Source of the DNA: Branchiostoma floridae
Taxonomy: Eukaryota > Chordata > Leptocardii > Amphioxiformes > Branchiostomatidae
Direction of reading: 5' to 3'
DNA length: 64,000 nucleotides
Assembly: GCF_000003815.2 (NCBI RefSeq)
Contig: NC_049989.1
Location: forward strand, 1,193,705 to 1,257,704
Shown here piece after piece: positions 1 through 8,529 of the stretch. The stretch's first letter is position 1, and every line of letters starts with the position of its first letter. The notes under the pieces were generated by a model. It searched no databases, was not told where the DNA came from, and saw only the letters and a program-made list of their open reading frames with translations. The translations under genes were made by a program, and so were the position numbers.

Positions 1-136
1 TCTCTGATACATTCCCCATCGGGGAATCTAGATTAAATTGATTTTTGAAAGTTGGTCATGGAATAAGAGCTTGCTCTGTCCTGACCGCGGATCGGCTCGG
101 TATTGCAGTACCTCCGAGATCGGTCCATCCCCTTAC
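1..136 (+). ncRNA. U2: U2 snRNA gene, 3' portion (nt 58-193), cut by window start
   Basis: The sequence matches U2 snRNA from the end of stem-loop I/IIa to the 3' end. It includes the Sm-type stretch GATTTTTG, the stem-loop III/IV region and the conserved TATTGCAGTACCTCC. It is identical to the 3' part of the complete gene at 36018-36210. By analogy with the other copies in the array it is probably the downstream half of a U2 gene split by a retrotransposon lying left of the window, but this cannot be seen. Confidence 0.93.
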
Positions 137-192
137 AAATCCAAAAGAAGTTGCACGCACACACATGTCACACACATACCGCAATCTCTTTA

Positions 193-278
193 CGCGGTCA
201 GGACAGAGCAAGCGTTTACCTTATTCCATGACCAACTTTCAGACATGAAATCAATCTAGATTCCCCGATGGGGAATGT
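193..278 (-). pseudogene. Inverted, diverged U2 fragment inside the spacer
   Basis: The stretch is the reverse complement of U2 nt ~66-148, with small indels; for example the Sm-site region reads CTTTCAGACATGAAATCAAT instead of the true complement. It pairs with the adjacent U2 gene (window 9-93), so gene and fragment form an inverted repeat with arms of about 80 bp and a loop of about 100 bp. The same fragment recurs in all seven spacers, so it is a fixed part of the repeat unit. Confidence 0.85.
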
Positions 279-334
279 GTACGGACGGAGCGCATATTGA
301 GAAAAGCCTGCAGTTTGTGTGTGTCCGACTTTCC

Positions 335-477
335 GTAACCCTAACCCTATCCCGACTTTCCGTAAGCCTAACCCTAACCCTAACCCTAACCCGGCTTTCC
401 CTAACCCTAACCCTAACCCTTTCCCGACTTTCCATAACCCTAACCCTAACTCTAACTCTAACTCTAACCCTAACCTT
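335..477 (+). repeat. Interstitial telomere-like repeat block (CCCTAA variants)
   Basis: Runs of CCCTAA, with CTCTAA and GCCTAA variants, are broken at four regular points by a CCGACTTTCC-like or CCGGCTTTCC-like interruption. This gives a higher-order period of about 35-45 bp. Equivalent blocks sit in every U2 spacer at about 7707-7849, 15134-15277, 35297-35430, 36409-36541, 37521-37661 and 48325-48458, with small copy-number differences. Confidence 0.9.
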
Positions 478-786
478 CAGCTGTTCCTTGGAGTGGCCTA
501 GTGGAAAGAGTAGATAGCCATTCCTTTCTTTTCTGTTTCAGACTGCAGTGCCGGTGCCCCCGGAGGAGAGGAGAGGAAAGAAAGGCCGAGTTGAGCAAGA
601 CTGCATTGAAGGTGAGTACCGCTTGTGTTGTGTGTACTTTCTCTCCGTCGCTAGGGCGGCGTTCGAGAATCGCGTTCCAGTGGCGGAGCGCGGTTCGCGA
701 ACACCATTGTCGGGTGGGCCAGGCCGCGGTTGTTGTTGTTGTTGTTGTTGTATAGGTCTGAAAGTGAAAGTGAGCGGCTGCGTTGT

Positions 787-800
787 GGCGACGTCACGTG
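787..800 (+). promoter_or_regulatory. Candidate distal U2 promoter element (CRE/E-box-like)
   Basis: A GACGTC palindrome overlaps CACGTG about 270 bp upstream of the U2 start. This is roughly where the distal sequence element of snRNA promoters lies in vertebrates. It is conserved in all spacers except where the assembly degrades before the N gap (37979-37990). Position and conservation are the only evidence. Confidence 0.3.
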
Positions 801-1008
801 TGTTTTGCCGCAAAACGGGGCCGAGGTGAGAGAGGGTGTCGCGAGAGGGGCTGCGGTGTGTCGTCTGAAAGTAGTGCGGGTCGCATGTGGTGGCGAAAGG
901 AAGGAAAACGGGGCGGGAATCGCACTGGATCAACAAACAACTGGGTTAGAGGTGTCGGCTATCCTGCGGCGGCGGAATGGGAAGTCGTTGGCGACTGTTG
1001 GTGCTCCA

Positions 1009-1062
1009 CGGGCCGGGGCCGGCCCGCCCCGGGGTGGGCCGCTAGCGGTCACGGTCATCGTT
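1009..1062 (+). promoter_or_regulatory. U2 proximal promoter region (GC block)
   Basis: The 54 bp before U2 nt 1 contain a GC-rich block (GGGCCGGGGCCGGCCCGCC and onward), then GCTAGCGGTCACGGTCATCG. A proximal sequence element should lie here by analogy with other animal snRNA genes. The block is identical at the two uninterrupted genes. No PSE consensus was matched. Confidence 0.4.
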
Positions 1063-1131
1063 ATCGCTTCTCGGCCTTTTGGCTAAGATCAAGTGTAGTA
1101 TCTGTTCTTATCAGTTTAATCTCTGATACAT
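1063..1131 (+). ncRNA. U2: U2 snRNA gene, 5' portion (nt 1-69), interrupted by A1
   Basis: It starts ATCGCTTCTCGGCCTTTTGG and runs through the branch-site recognition sequence GTAGTA to nt 69, where retrotransposon A1 begins. The 3' half resumes at nt 38 after A1 (7353), so nt 38-69 are present on both sides as a 32-bp target duplication. Confidence 0.92.
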
Positions 1132-1197
1132 ACCCTGAGCACGCTCTGCCTCGTGTGACACTTCCGAGCCTTTTTAGGCGGAAGGAGTTGGCATTGA

Positions 1198-1265
1198 TCC
1201 TGACCGCGGATCGGCTCGGTATTGCAGTACCTCCGAGATCGGTCCATCCCCTTACAAATCCAAAA
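1198..1265 (+). other. U2 3' fragment replacing 69 bp of A1 5' UTR
   Basis: In A2 the segment between GGCATTGA and CGATTTATTTT is 69 bp of retrotransposon 5' UTR. Here the same interval holds 68 bp that match the U2 3' region (TCCTGACCGCGG through CCCCTTACAAATCCAAAA). Flanks are otherwise collinear. Confidence 0.88.
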
Positions 1266-1388
1266 CGATTTATTTTAAGCGAGTTTCGGCTGTTTTAGTT
1301 TTATCGTACCCCCTCCACGAGGAAGCCTCGGCGTACGTTGGCTTGACGTCCCGAGGACAGAGGGTGGCGATAGTGCCGTGACTTTTTG

Positions 1389-1755
1389 CCCTCCCGTAAC
1401 TCGGGTATCCTTCGCGGTACCCAAGTGAAAGTTGGGCAGTTGTGTCAGATAATTTTTTGCTACCTGTAGCAAAAATTTGGGTGTTGTACCTTGTTGGGTG
1501 AGGTTTTTGTGGACCCTCACCCCCCAAACCGGGAGGTGGACTCTTCCTTGGTATTTGGGTTGCTGACGGATCAAAACAAAACCTTTACCCCCTCGTAACT
1601 TGGGTACGCTTCGTCGCACCCAAGTGAAAGTTGGGCAGTTTGTTCAAATAATTTTTCGCTACTTGCAGCGAAAATTTGGGCGCTCTAAGTCGTAGCGTTA
1701 AGTATTTAGTGACCCTCACCCCTAAAACCGGGGTAAACCGGGGTTTGGTATCGTC
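1389..1755 (+). repeat. Two related 5' UTR monomers of A1
   Basis: Two degenerate direct repeats start about 200 bp apart (near 1389 and 1588). Each contains CGTAACTYGGGTA, then CCCAAGTGAAAGTTGGGCAG, then a hairpin (TTGCTACCTGTAGCAA in the first, TCGCTACTTGCAGCGA in the second), then ACCCTCACCCC. The arrangement is shared by A2, A3 and B5. Such monomers could carry promoter activity, as in mouse L1; that is inference. Confidence 0.75.
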
Positions 1756-1927
1756 CGCCCGTGGCCCGGCGGCGGAAGTCTAACTGGGTCATCCCGCTAT
1801 TTTTAGCGGCGGTCGGATTCCGAGGGTCTAAAGGGGGTTTCCGGGAGCGCTTCCGGGAGCCTGTTAGGGGTTTCTCAACACCTTAAATCCCTTTCTTCTC
1901 TCGTTTTCTGGGTTCCTGGTACTCAGG

Positions 1928-3556
1928 ATGTCGAAGTTGGCTAGATATCAGTCTGTGAAAATCACATTCCTTGAGCTCCACCACCATCAGCTCAAGGATG
2001 TGATAGATTTACTGACCAAACATGGAGTAAAATCCATGGAAATCCAAAGTGTTCAGAGCAAGCCGAACAACGATACGACTGAAGTCACCTTCACGACCAA
2101 GGCGGTTCTGCAGAGGGTAGTGCCGTCTCTGTCGAGTGACCGCTCGATAGACGTGGAGACGTTTGGTACGGGGATCACGGTTGTCACAGCTCGGGGAATC
2201 CCCTTTGAGTTTGATGATAACTATATCAGGCTGAGACTGAAGGAGTATGGCATGGTACTTGATACAAAGTACCTTACATACGCTAACTTGGGATTCCCCC
2301 ATATCTACACGGGGACTCGCCAGTATCGGATGAAAATCCAAAAGCACCTGCCAAACACGGTCAGGCTGGGTAGTGACATCGTGTCGTTTAACTATGCGGG
2401 GCAGCCGCGTAGCTGTCACCGCTGCGGCAGTACAGCCCACTTCGTGGCGGATTGCCCCGAAACGAAGTGTGGAAAATGTTGGGAGCTAGGGCATGTGGCG
2501 AAGGATTGTAATAACCAGATGAAGTGCTCGGTATGCCTAGAGGCGGGTCATTCCGCAAGGACTTGCCACAAGTCCTTTGCCAGCGTAGTCAAGCCATCAA
2601 GTTCATGGGCTACGCAAGCGAAGCCCGCTCCTGGCACTTCCAATGCAGGTCCTGGCGTCCCTAAGACCAAACTGGTTAGCTCAGTCGATAGTGAGAGTGA
2701 GGAAAGCGGTCAGGAAGACATGCTCGAAGAGGAAACTACTCCTCACAAGTTGGTAGGGGGTCCCACTGCTGCTAACCCAGGTAGTGAAACCAAGTCCCCT
2801 CTTAAGGTAGTAGCCGCAGACAAAGCCAGGAAGAGTAAAGGGGATGAGGGCAAGTCTGACGACAAAGTGGAGGAGGAGGTTGCTAAGTCGGATGACAAAA
2901 CCTCTCCCCTCCAGGTGGTAAAGACCCCGGTCAGGGCTGTCACACCACCGTCCGAATCGCCACCGAAAGGTGAGGAGGGGTTCTGGGATCTGGGCTCCCT
3001 CCCTGAGGATGGTGCCAACAAAATGCCAGAAGATGAGGAAGAGGTGGAAGAAATGGAGATTGACAAGCCCACCACCACCTTTAAGCTGGCCCTGTCGGCA
3101 TCGCTTGCCGAAGAATTGAGCAAAAACTTGACCAGTCCTGGCTTCACTATAGGCGAGGGTGAGCACGGTCCCGAGCTTACCATGAACCTGGACGAGCCCC
3201 TCATCATAGACGAAAGTGATAGAGAGGAGAACGCGCCTAAGCGTCCTCATCAGAGTGACCCGAGCGATTCGGACGACTCGGACACCTCGGCAAAGAACCC
3301 TAAAGGGAAACTGACAGGAAAGAAGGTCAAAAAGGACTCCGAGAACACTACAAAATTCGGGTCCCAAATTGACTTGTTTGCCTCATCCGGGGAGACTCAG
3401 TCTAAGGAGCCCCCAAACAGCTCCAAAGCGAAAAAGTCAGGCCTGATGGGAGGTCCCATCAAAGGTGCTGGAAACAAAGGTGGCGGCAACAAAGGTGCTG
3501 GCAACAAAGGTGCTGGAAACAAAGGTGGTAAGACTAGCAATGTCAAGCCACGCTAA
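1928..3556 (+). CDS. A1 ORF1: CCHC zinc-knuckle nucleic-acid-binding protein
   Basis: A 542-residue retrotransposon ORF1 protein, expected to bind element RNA and act as a nucleic-acid chaperone. Residues 1-160 form a conserved folded N-terminal region. Three CCHC knuckles follow: C163/C166/H171/C176, C181/C184/H189/C194 and C200/C203/H208/C213. Residues 230-490 are acidic and low complexity, then a basic tail of Gly-Asn-Lys repeats ends in KPR. The ATG lies after a leader shared by all A copies. The stop codon is in the same frame as ORF2, 21 nt before its ATG. The reading frame is intact in this copy. Confidence 0.92.
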   Translation: MSKLARYQSVKITFLELHHHQLKDVIDLLTKHGVKSMEIQSVQSKPNNDTTEVTFTTKAVLQRVVPSLSSDRSIDVETFGTGITVVTARGIPFEFDDNYIRLRLKEYGMVLDTKYLTYANLGFPHIYTGTRQYRMKIQKHLPNTVRLGSDIVSFNYAGQPRSCHRCGSTAHFVADCPETKCGKCWELGHVAKDCNNQMKCSVCLEAGHSARTCHKSFASVVKPSSSWATQAKPAPGTSNAGPGVPKTKLVSSVDSESEESGQEDMLEEETTPHKLVGGPTAANPGSETKSPLKVVAADKARKSKGDEGKSDDKVEEEVAKSDDKTSPLQVVKTPVRAVTPPSESPPKGEEGFWDLGSLPEDGANKMPEDEEEVEEMEIDKPTTTFKLALSASLAEELSKNLTSPGFTIGEGEHGPELTMNLDEPLIIDESDREENAPKRPHQSDPSDSDDSDTSAKNPKGKLTGKKVKKDSENTTKFGSQIDLFASSGETQSKEPPNSSKAKKSGLMGGPIKGAGNKGGGNKGAGNKGAGNKGGKTSNVKPR

Positions 3557-3577
3557 GACCCCTTGACCGACCTAAAA

Positions 3578-6500
3578 ATGACGGACCTCAACATAGTGTC
3601 ACTCAACGTAAATGGAATGAAGGACAGAGATAAACGCCAGGCTGTTTTTGATTTTTGTCGGACAAGGAAAGTTGACGTTGCCTGTCTTCAGGAGTGTCAC
3701 GTCTCCTCCTTGGCCGACAAGATGTATTGGTCACGGCAATGGGGGAACAAAGCCATTTGGTCTTTGGGTACGAACTCTGCAAAGGGTGTAGGGATACTCT
3801 TCGGCCCAGGTATTTCAGTTGTGGCCCACCGCTCAGACACGGAGGGCCGGGTTGTGTCGGCGCTAGTTAAGTTGGACGATACAAACTACAACATTGTTAA
3901 TATTTATGCCCCAAGTGTCCCTGCACAAAGGGTGGAGTTCTTTGCGGAACTTCATCAATACATGTTCCCGAATGCATCTCTGATTGTTTGTGGAGACTTT
4001 AATTGTGTACTAGACCCTATCCTTGACAGATGCTCTGGGTCGTCTTCTTCTCCCAGAGATAACGTTAGGGATGTGGTAGAGCTCAGGGGTTTCTGTGAGG
4101 ACCTTGGTCTGGTCGATGTTTGGAGAGAACAACACGCAAACCAGAGGGAGTTCACATGGAGCTCTAAATCATGTGAAACTCGTTCCAGACTGGACAGATT
4201 TTATGTGTCAGACCCTGTGCATTGCTCGTCGGAGATAAGAACATTCCCAATGTCTGATCATGACGCAGTATTTTTGTCCGTTACCCACACTCCCAGAGTA
4301 GAACGCGGAGCTGGGGTGTGGCGATGTAATACGGAGGTTTTGAAGGATGGCATTTTTATTGAAGAATTCTCTGAAAGATACGAAGAGTGGCGAGCCCGGA
4401 AAGGCAGCCACAAGTGTCTCAGAGATTGGTGGGAGGAGGTGAAGAATAACACCAAAGACCTCCTGATTAGCCACTCGAAACGCAGAGCTAAGGCAGCAAC
4501 GTTGATACAGAGAGACCTCGAGAAGAAAATAGATATGTTGAGGTCGTGCCTGAACAATGGTGGGACATGTCCTGCAACGGTTCACGATTATCAGACAGCA
4601 AAAGAACAACTGAAAAAGTTGTTGTCAGATAAGTTAGCAGGACAACGGGTCCGTAGCAGAATACAGAACTTTGAAAAGGATGAAAAGCCGACCAGGTTTT
4701 TCTTCAGCAAAGAAAGAAAGAGGGGCGAGAAGAAAATGGTCAGAGAGTTGAGGACGGCTGATGGCGAAATAGTTACGTCAAGGGAAGAAATCTTAGAAAC
4801 CTTCCAGGACTTCTACGCTAACCTCTATAGCGCAGATTCCATAAATAGTGAGGATAAGAATTATTTCCTGGATAAACTAGTTCCCACTCTCCCCGACACA
4901 GACCGGATTCGGCTTGACCAGCCGCTTTCGTTAGAAGAGATGGAACAGGCCGTCAAGGAAATGCAGAATGGGAAAACCCCGGGGTCAGATGGTCTCCCCA
5001 AAGAGTTCTACACTCAGTTCTGGGCTATTGTTGGGCAAGACTTGCTACAGGTTCTCAACGAAGGTTTAGAAGAGAATCAGTTGTCTCCATCCCAAAGGGA
5101 GGGTGTTATCACACTCCTCGATAAGAAAGGGGACCCTTTGAACCCGGCTAACAAGCGCCCGATTTCGCTACTCAATGTGGATTACAAGATCTTGGCCAAA
5201 ACTTTGGCAAACAGGCTGAAGGTTGCCGTGGGGGAGGTTATCCATACTGACCAATCCTGCGGCATACCGGGAAGATCTCTGGAAGACAGTCTGTCTCTGC
5301 TAAGAGACATAGTGGCGTACACCAACAGCACTAACTCTACCTGTGTGTTGTTGGCCCTAGATCAGGAAAAAGCCTTTGACAGGGTTGACCACAGCTACAT
5401 GGCAGAGGTCCTCGAGAAGTTGGGTTTTGGCCCCAAGTTTCAAAGCTGGATAGGCACCCTGTACAACTCGGTTTCTAGCCGAGTGTTAGTCAACGGGGAC
5501 CTGTCCTCCCCGATCCACATCGAACGGGGAGTTAGGCAGGGTTGCCCGCTATCTCCACTGTTGTATGTGCTCTGTATTGAGCCACTGGCAGCAGCCATCA
5601 GAGCAGATCCCCAAATTAGAGGTGTTAAAGTTCCGGGAGGTCAGGAAGTCAAGCTTGTACAATACGCTGACGATAACACCTGCGTCCTTTCAGACCAACC
5701 GTCGATTGATAGAGCCTTCCATACCATCCGAAGGTTCGAGTCTGGCACAGGTTCCAAGCTGAACTTTGGAAAGACTGAAGCCGTTTGGCTAGGCAGGTGG
5801 AGAGGCAGGCAAGACAAACCGTTTCCGATAGGGCGGTGGACCTCAGACAGCATCATCATACTGGGGTCCCCCATGGGCGGTGAGCGAATGGCTGAAGAGG
5901 CTTGGCTACAACGTTTTGCCAAGTTCAAGGCTAAGCTGGATCAGTGGAGAAATAGGAAACTGACCTTGATTGGGAAAGTGGTAGTTTGCAATTCTCTTGC
6001 GGCGGCTACGCTGTGGTACACAGCGCCCATATTTCCTTTGCCGAAGTCCATTGAGAAAAAGTTGGAGAAAGAGATGTTCTCATTCATATGGGACAACAAG
6101 ACAGAACTAGTGGCAAGAAGGACTCTGTACTTGCCGAAGGAGAAGGGGGGCCTAAACTTGGTTTGCATCCCAGTGAAGGCGCAGGCACTTCTCCTCAAAT
6201 CTGTTCGAAAAGCTCTGACTACCCCGGATGCCCCGGCGGCAAAGTTCACCCTATATTGGCTAGGGTTCAGCTTGAGAAGAATAGACCCAGCTTCGTGGAG
6301 CAACAATGCCCCTCACTCAGTGGACCCACCACCGCACTACGCACAAATTGCCAAGATCTTGCAAAATGTTGAACAGAGCAACATTCAGGTGGAATGGGCT
6401 GCAGTCGCTGTCTCGTCACTGTACTCCTCCCTTCTTGCCGCTAGCGGTCACGGTCATCGTTATCGCTTCTCGGCCTTTTGGCTAAGATCAAGTGTAGTAT

Positions 6501-7044
6501 CTGTTCTTATCCCCTTCTCACCAACTGGGAGAGGATGGTTTGCTGGAATATCGCTCACGATGGCTTAGTGACTAACAAGAAGCTCTATTCCTGGCGGAAG
6601 TTTTCTAAGACGTCCAAATGCCCGAGACGAGGTTGTGACGAAGTGGAGAGCATCTCCCATGTTTTCTTAGAATGTGCCCACGTGTCTGAGATGTGGACAT
6701 GGCTGGAGTGGCTTATAGCTAGAAAGATCTGTCCGAACTTTGTTCTTTCTAACAAGTTTGTGCTTTGGGGCTTAGCTCCAGATGGGTCATCCATGAAGAC
6801 AAGGCGGGTGTTAGGAGCCTTGTCTGCAATCTCTAAGAACCTGATTTGGCGGTCGAGAGGTGATGCAAAACACAACAAGAAGCATCACTCCTCTGCGGAG
6901 TTGGCTCTCCTCCTGAAGGAGACGTTAGCTGAGAGACTGGTTTTTGAGTTCACGCGTCTTGGCCCGGCTGGCTTCTACGCCAACTGGGCTGAGGGCTATT
7001 CTTGGGCAGATGTAGATGTCGCACATTTGTCATTGAAGTTCTAG
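3578..7044 (+). pseudogene. A1 ORF2: endonuclease-reverse transcriptase, broken by a U2 patch
   Basis: Residues 1 to ~953 match the intact 1,157-residue ORF2 of A2: APE-type endonuclease (LNVNGM, LQECHV, GDFN, SDHD), then reverse transcriptase (GSDGLPKEF, FDRVDH, RQGCPLSP, YADD). At 6437-6510, 74 bp of U2 promoter and U2 5' sequence replace 81 bp of ORF2. The net loss of 7 bp shifts the frame, so the zinc-knuckle tail (CPRRGC...HVFLEC) is read in another frame to 7044. A single contiguous frame would end at 6568. The protein would keep EN and RT but lose the C-terminal domain. Confidence 0.9.
6437..6510 (+). other. U2 promoter and 5' end fragment inside A1 ORF2
   Basis: The block starts in the U2 promoter (GCCGCTAGCGGTCACGG), includes U2 nt 1-49 (nt 1 at 6462), and ends abruptly at TTAT followed by ORF2 sequence CCCCTTCTCACC. 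In A2 and A3 the same interval is 81 bp of ORF2. No target duplication or tail is present. Confidence 0.9.
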
Positions 7045-7059
7045 AGGACTTTATGAATT

Positions 7060-7072
7060 CCCTATATTAGGG
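7060..7072 (+). other. 3' UTR hairpin after ORF2 of A1
   Basis: CCCTATATTAGGG, a short inverted repeat 15 nt after the ORF2 stop. The same hairpin is at 14486-14498 (A2) and 34679-34691 (A3); C6 has a longer form, CTCCCTATATTAGGGAG, near 52472-52488. Lineage B has a different hairpin at the same place. It may be a reverse-transcriptase recognition structure; that is inference. Confidence 0.6.
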
Positions 7073-7125
7073 ACACAGAAAAAGAGAAAATCCAAAAAAA
7101 ATATAAAATAGAAAACCCAAAAACT

Positions 7126-7168
7126 GAAAGTAGTGCGGGTCGCATGTGGTGGCGAAAGGAAGGAAAAG
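7126..7168 (+). other. U2 spacer fragment replacing part of A1 3' UTR
   Basis: TGAAAGTAGTGCGGGTCGCA and the next ~23 bp match the U2 spacer (about 865-907 here). They stand where A2 and A3 have 45 bp of 3' UTR beginning AGTAGATTAGTGGGGG. The flanks, CCCAAAAAC on the left and GGTGGGTGGGAG on the right, are collinear with the other copies. The left edge is approximate. Confidence 0.85.
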
Positions 7169-7352
7169 GTGGGTGGGAGTGAGGTGCTGCGCTATCCGAG
7201 TCGATCTGTTTCAGAATTGGTTTGATCTGGGTCCCCGGTGGGGGATGTATCAAGAGATATGTAAGCCGGGGAGTGTTTATCCTCCCTCGGTATAGACTGG
7301 TAATGAACAAAGTAATGCTCGACAAGTATAAACTACTTTTTGTCAAAAGAGT

Positions 7353-7508
7353 ATCTGTTCTTATCAGTTTAATCTCTGATACATTCCCCATCGGGGAATC
7401 TAGATTAAATTGATTTTTGAAAGTTGGTCATGGAATAAGAGCTTGCTCTGTCCTGACCGCGGATCGGCTCGGTATTGCAGTACCTCCGAGATCGGTCCAT
7501 CCCCTTAC
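7353..7508 (+). ncRNA. U2: U2 snRNA gene, 3' portion (nt 38-193), after A1
   Basis: Begins ATCTGTTCTTATCAG immediately after the A1 3' end and runs to CCCCTTAC, 156 nt. It is sequence-identical to nt 38-193 of the complete gene. Without nt 1-37 it has no U2 promoter and no branch-site pairing segment, so it is non-functional. Confidence 0.93.
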
Positions 7509-8431
7509 AAATCCAAAAGAAGTTGCACGCACACACATGTCACACACATACCGCAATCTCTTTACGCGGTCAGGACAGAGCAAGCGTTTACCTTATTCCA
7601 TGACCAACTTTCAGACATGAAATCAATCTAGATTCCCCGATGGGGAATGTGTACGGACGGAGCGCATATTGAGAAAAGCCTGCAGTTTGTGTGTGTCCGA
7701 CTTTCCGTAACCCTAACCCTATCCCGACTTTCCGTAAGCCTAACCCTAACCCTAACCCTAACCCGGCTTTCCCTAACCCTAACCCTAACCCTTTCCCGAC
7801 TTTCCATAACCCTAACCCTAACTCTAACTCTAACTCTAACCCTAACCTTCAGCTGTTCCTTGGAGTGGCCTAGTGGAAAGAGTAGATAGCCATTCCTTTC
7901 TTTTCTGTTTCAGACTGCAGTGCCGGTGCCCCCGGAGGAGAGGAGAGGAAAGAAAGGCCGAGTTGAGCAAGACTGCATTGAAGGTGAGTACCGCTTGTGT
8001 TGTGTGTACTTTCTCTCCGTCGCTAGGGCGGCGTTCGAGAATCGCGTTCCAGTGGCGGAGCGCGGTTCGCGAACACCATTGTCGGGTGGGCCAGGCCGCG
8101 GTTGTTGTTGTTGTTGTTGTATAGGTCTGAAAGTGAAAGTGAGCGGCTGCGTTGTGGCGACGTCACGTGTGTTTTGCCGCAAAACGGGGCCGAGGTGAGA
8201 GAGGGTGTCGCGAGAGGGGCTGCGGTGTGTCGTCTGAAAGTAGTGCGGGTCGCATGTGGTGGCGAAAGGAAGGAAAACGGGGCGGGAATCGCACTGGATC
8301 AACAAACAACTGGGTTAGAGGTGTCGGCTATCCTGCGGCGGCGGAATGGGAAGTCGTTGGCGACTGTTGGTGCTCCACGGGCCGGGGCCGGCCCGCCCCG
8401 GGGTGGGCCGCTAGCGGTCACGGTCATCGTT
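7509..8431 (+). repeat. U2 array intergenic spacer 2
   Basis: Nearly identical to spacer 1, with one GTT fewer in the microsatellite. It holds the same inverted U2 fragment (about 7565-7650), CCCTAA block (7707-7849), exon-like stretch and GC-rich promoter block. Confidence 0.9.
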
Positions 8432-8491
8432 ATCGCTTCTCGGCCTTTTGGCTAAGATCAAGTGTAGTATCTGTTCTTATCAGTTTAATCT
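8432..8491 (+). ncRNA. U2: U2 snRNA gene, 5' portion (nt 1-60), interrupted
   Basis: U2 nt 1-60 followed directly by a 38-bp retrotransposon 3' end. The U2 3' half after A2 starts at nt 38 (14780), giving a 23-bp duplicated stretch (nt 38-60). Confidence 0.92.
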
Positions 8492-8529
8492 ATGCTCGAC
8501 AAGTATAAACTACTTTTTGTCAAAAGAGT
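8492..8529 (+). mobile_element. Solo 38-bp 3' end of a lineage A retrotransposon
   Basis: ATGCTCGACAAGTATAAACT through CAAAAGAGT is identical to the last 38 bp of A2 and A3. It is followed by seven bases matching U2 nt 44-50 (TCTTATC) and then the 5' end of A2. It looks like an extremely 5'-truncated earlier insertion, or the product of template jumping during A2 insertion. Confidence 0.85.

Larger units (their letters stand above)
137..1062 (+). repeat. U2 array intergenic spacer 1
   Basis: This is the non-transcribed part of the U2 tandem repeat, about 0.92 kb. In order it holds: a possible snRNA 3' box (AAATCCAAAAGAAG) just after U2; an inverted, diverged U2 fragment (193-278); a CCCTAA-type block (335-477); a pyrimidine tract and AG, then a 70-bp exon-like stretch ending in GTGAGT (542-612); a GTT microsatellite near 729-751; a GACGTCACGTG motif near 790, about 270 bp before U2; and a GC-rich palindromic block near 1009-1040, just upstream of U2. 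Short open frames through it, including poly-Cys or poly-Val runs over the GTT repeat, look non-coding. Confidence 0.88.
1132..7352 (+). mobile_element. Non-LTR retrotransposon A1 (Tx1 clade, Keno-like), U2-inserted, mosaic
   Basis: A near full-length element: 5' UTR (first ~25 nt of the full 5' end missing), intact ORF1, broken ORF2, and a 3' UTR ending TTTTTGTCAAAAGAGT directly before U2 nt 38. It is unusual in having three stretches replaced by U2-repeat sequence of similar length: 1198-1265 (U2 3' end), 6437-6510 (U2 promoter plus nt 1-49) and about 7126-7168 (spacer). The second destroys ORF2. Family placement rests on the ORF1/ORF2 architecture and U2 targeting. Confidence 0.9.

Noticed and set aside
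335-477. CCCTAA repeats as a true chromosome end
   Set aside because: The blocks are internal, short, interrupted and repeated in every U2 unit; no terminal array is seen.
494-676. tRNA-like gene (A box TGGCCTAGTGG, B box-like GTTCGAGAATC)
   Set aside because: The boxes are about 165 bp apart and no cloverleaf forms; at most a remnant.
501-1086. Open frames in the U2 spacers (poly-Gln, poly-Cys, poly-Val over the GTT repeat)
   Set aside because: They come from microsatellite and GC-rich spacer DNA, overlap in several frames on both strands, and have no protein motifs.
2009-3367. Long minus-strand open frames opposite ORF1 (also opposite other ORF1 copies)
   Set aside because: They are mirror frames caused by codon composition of ORF1; no homology or start context.
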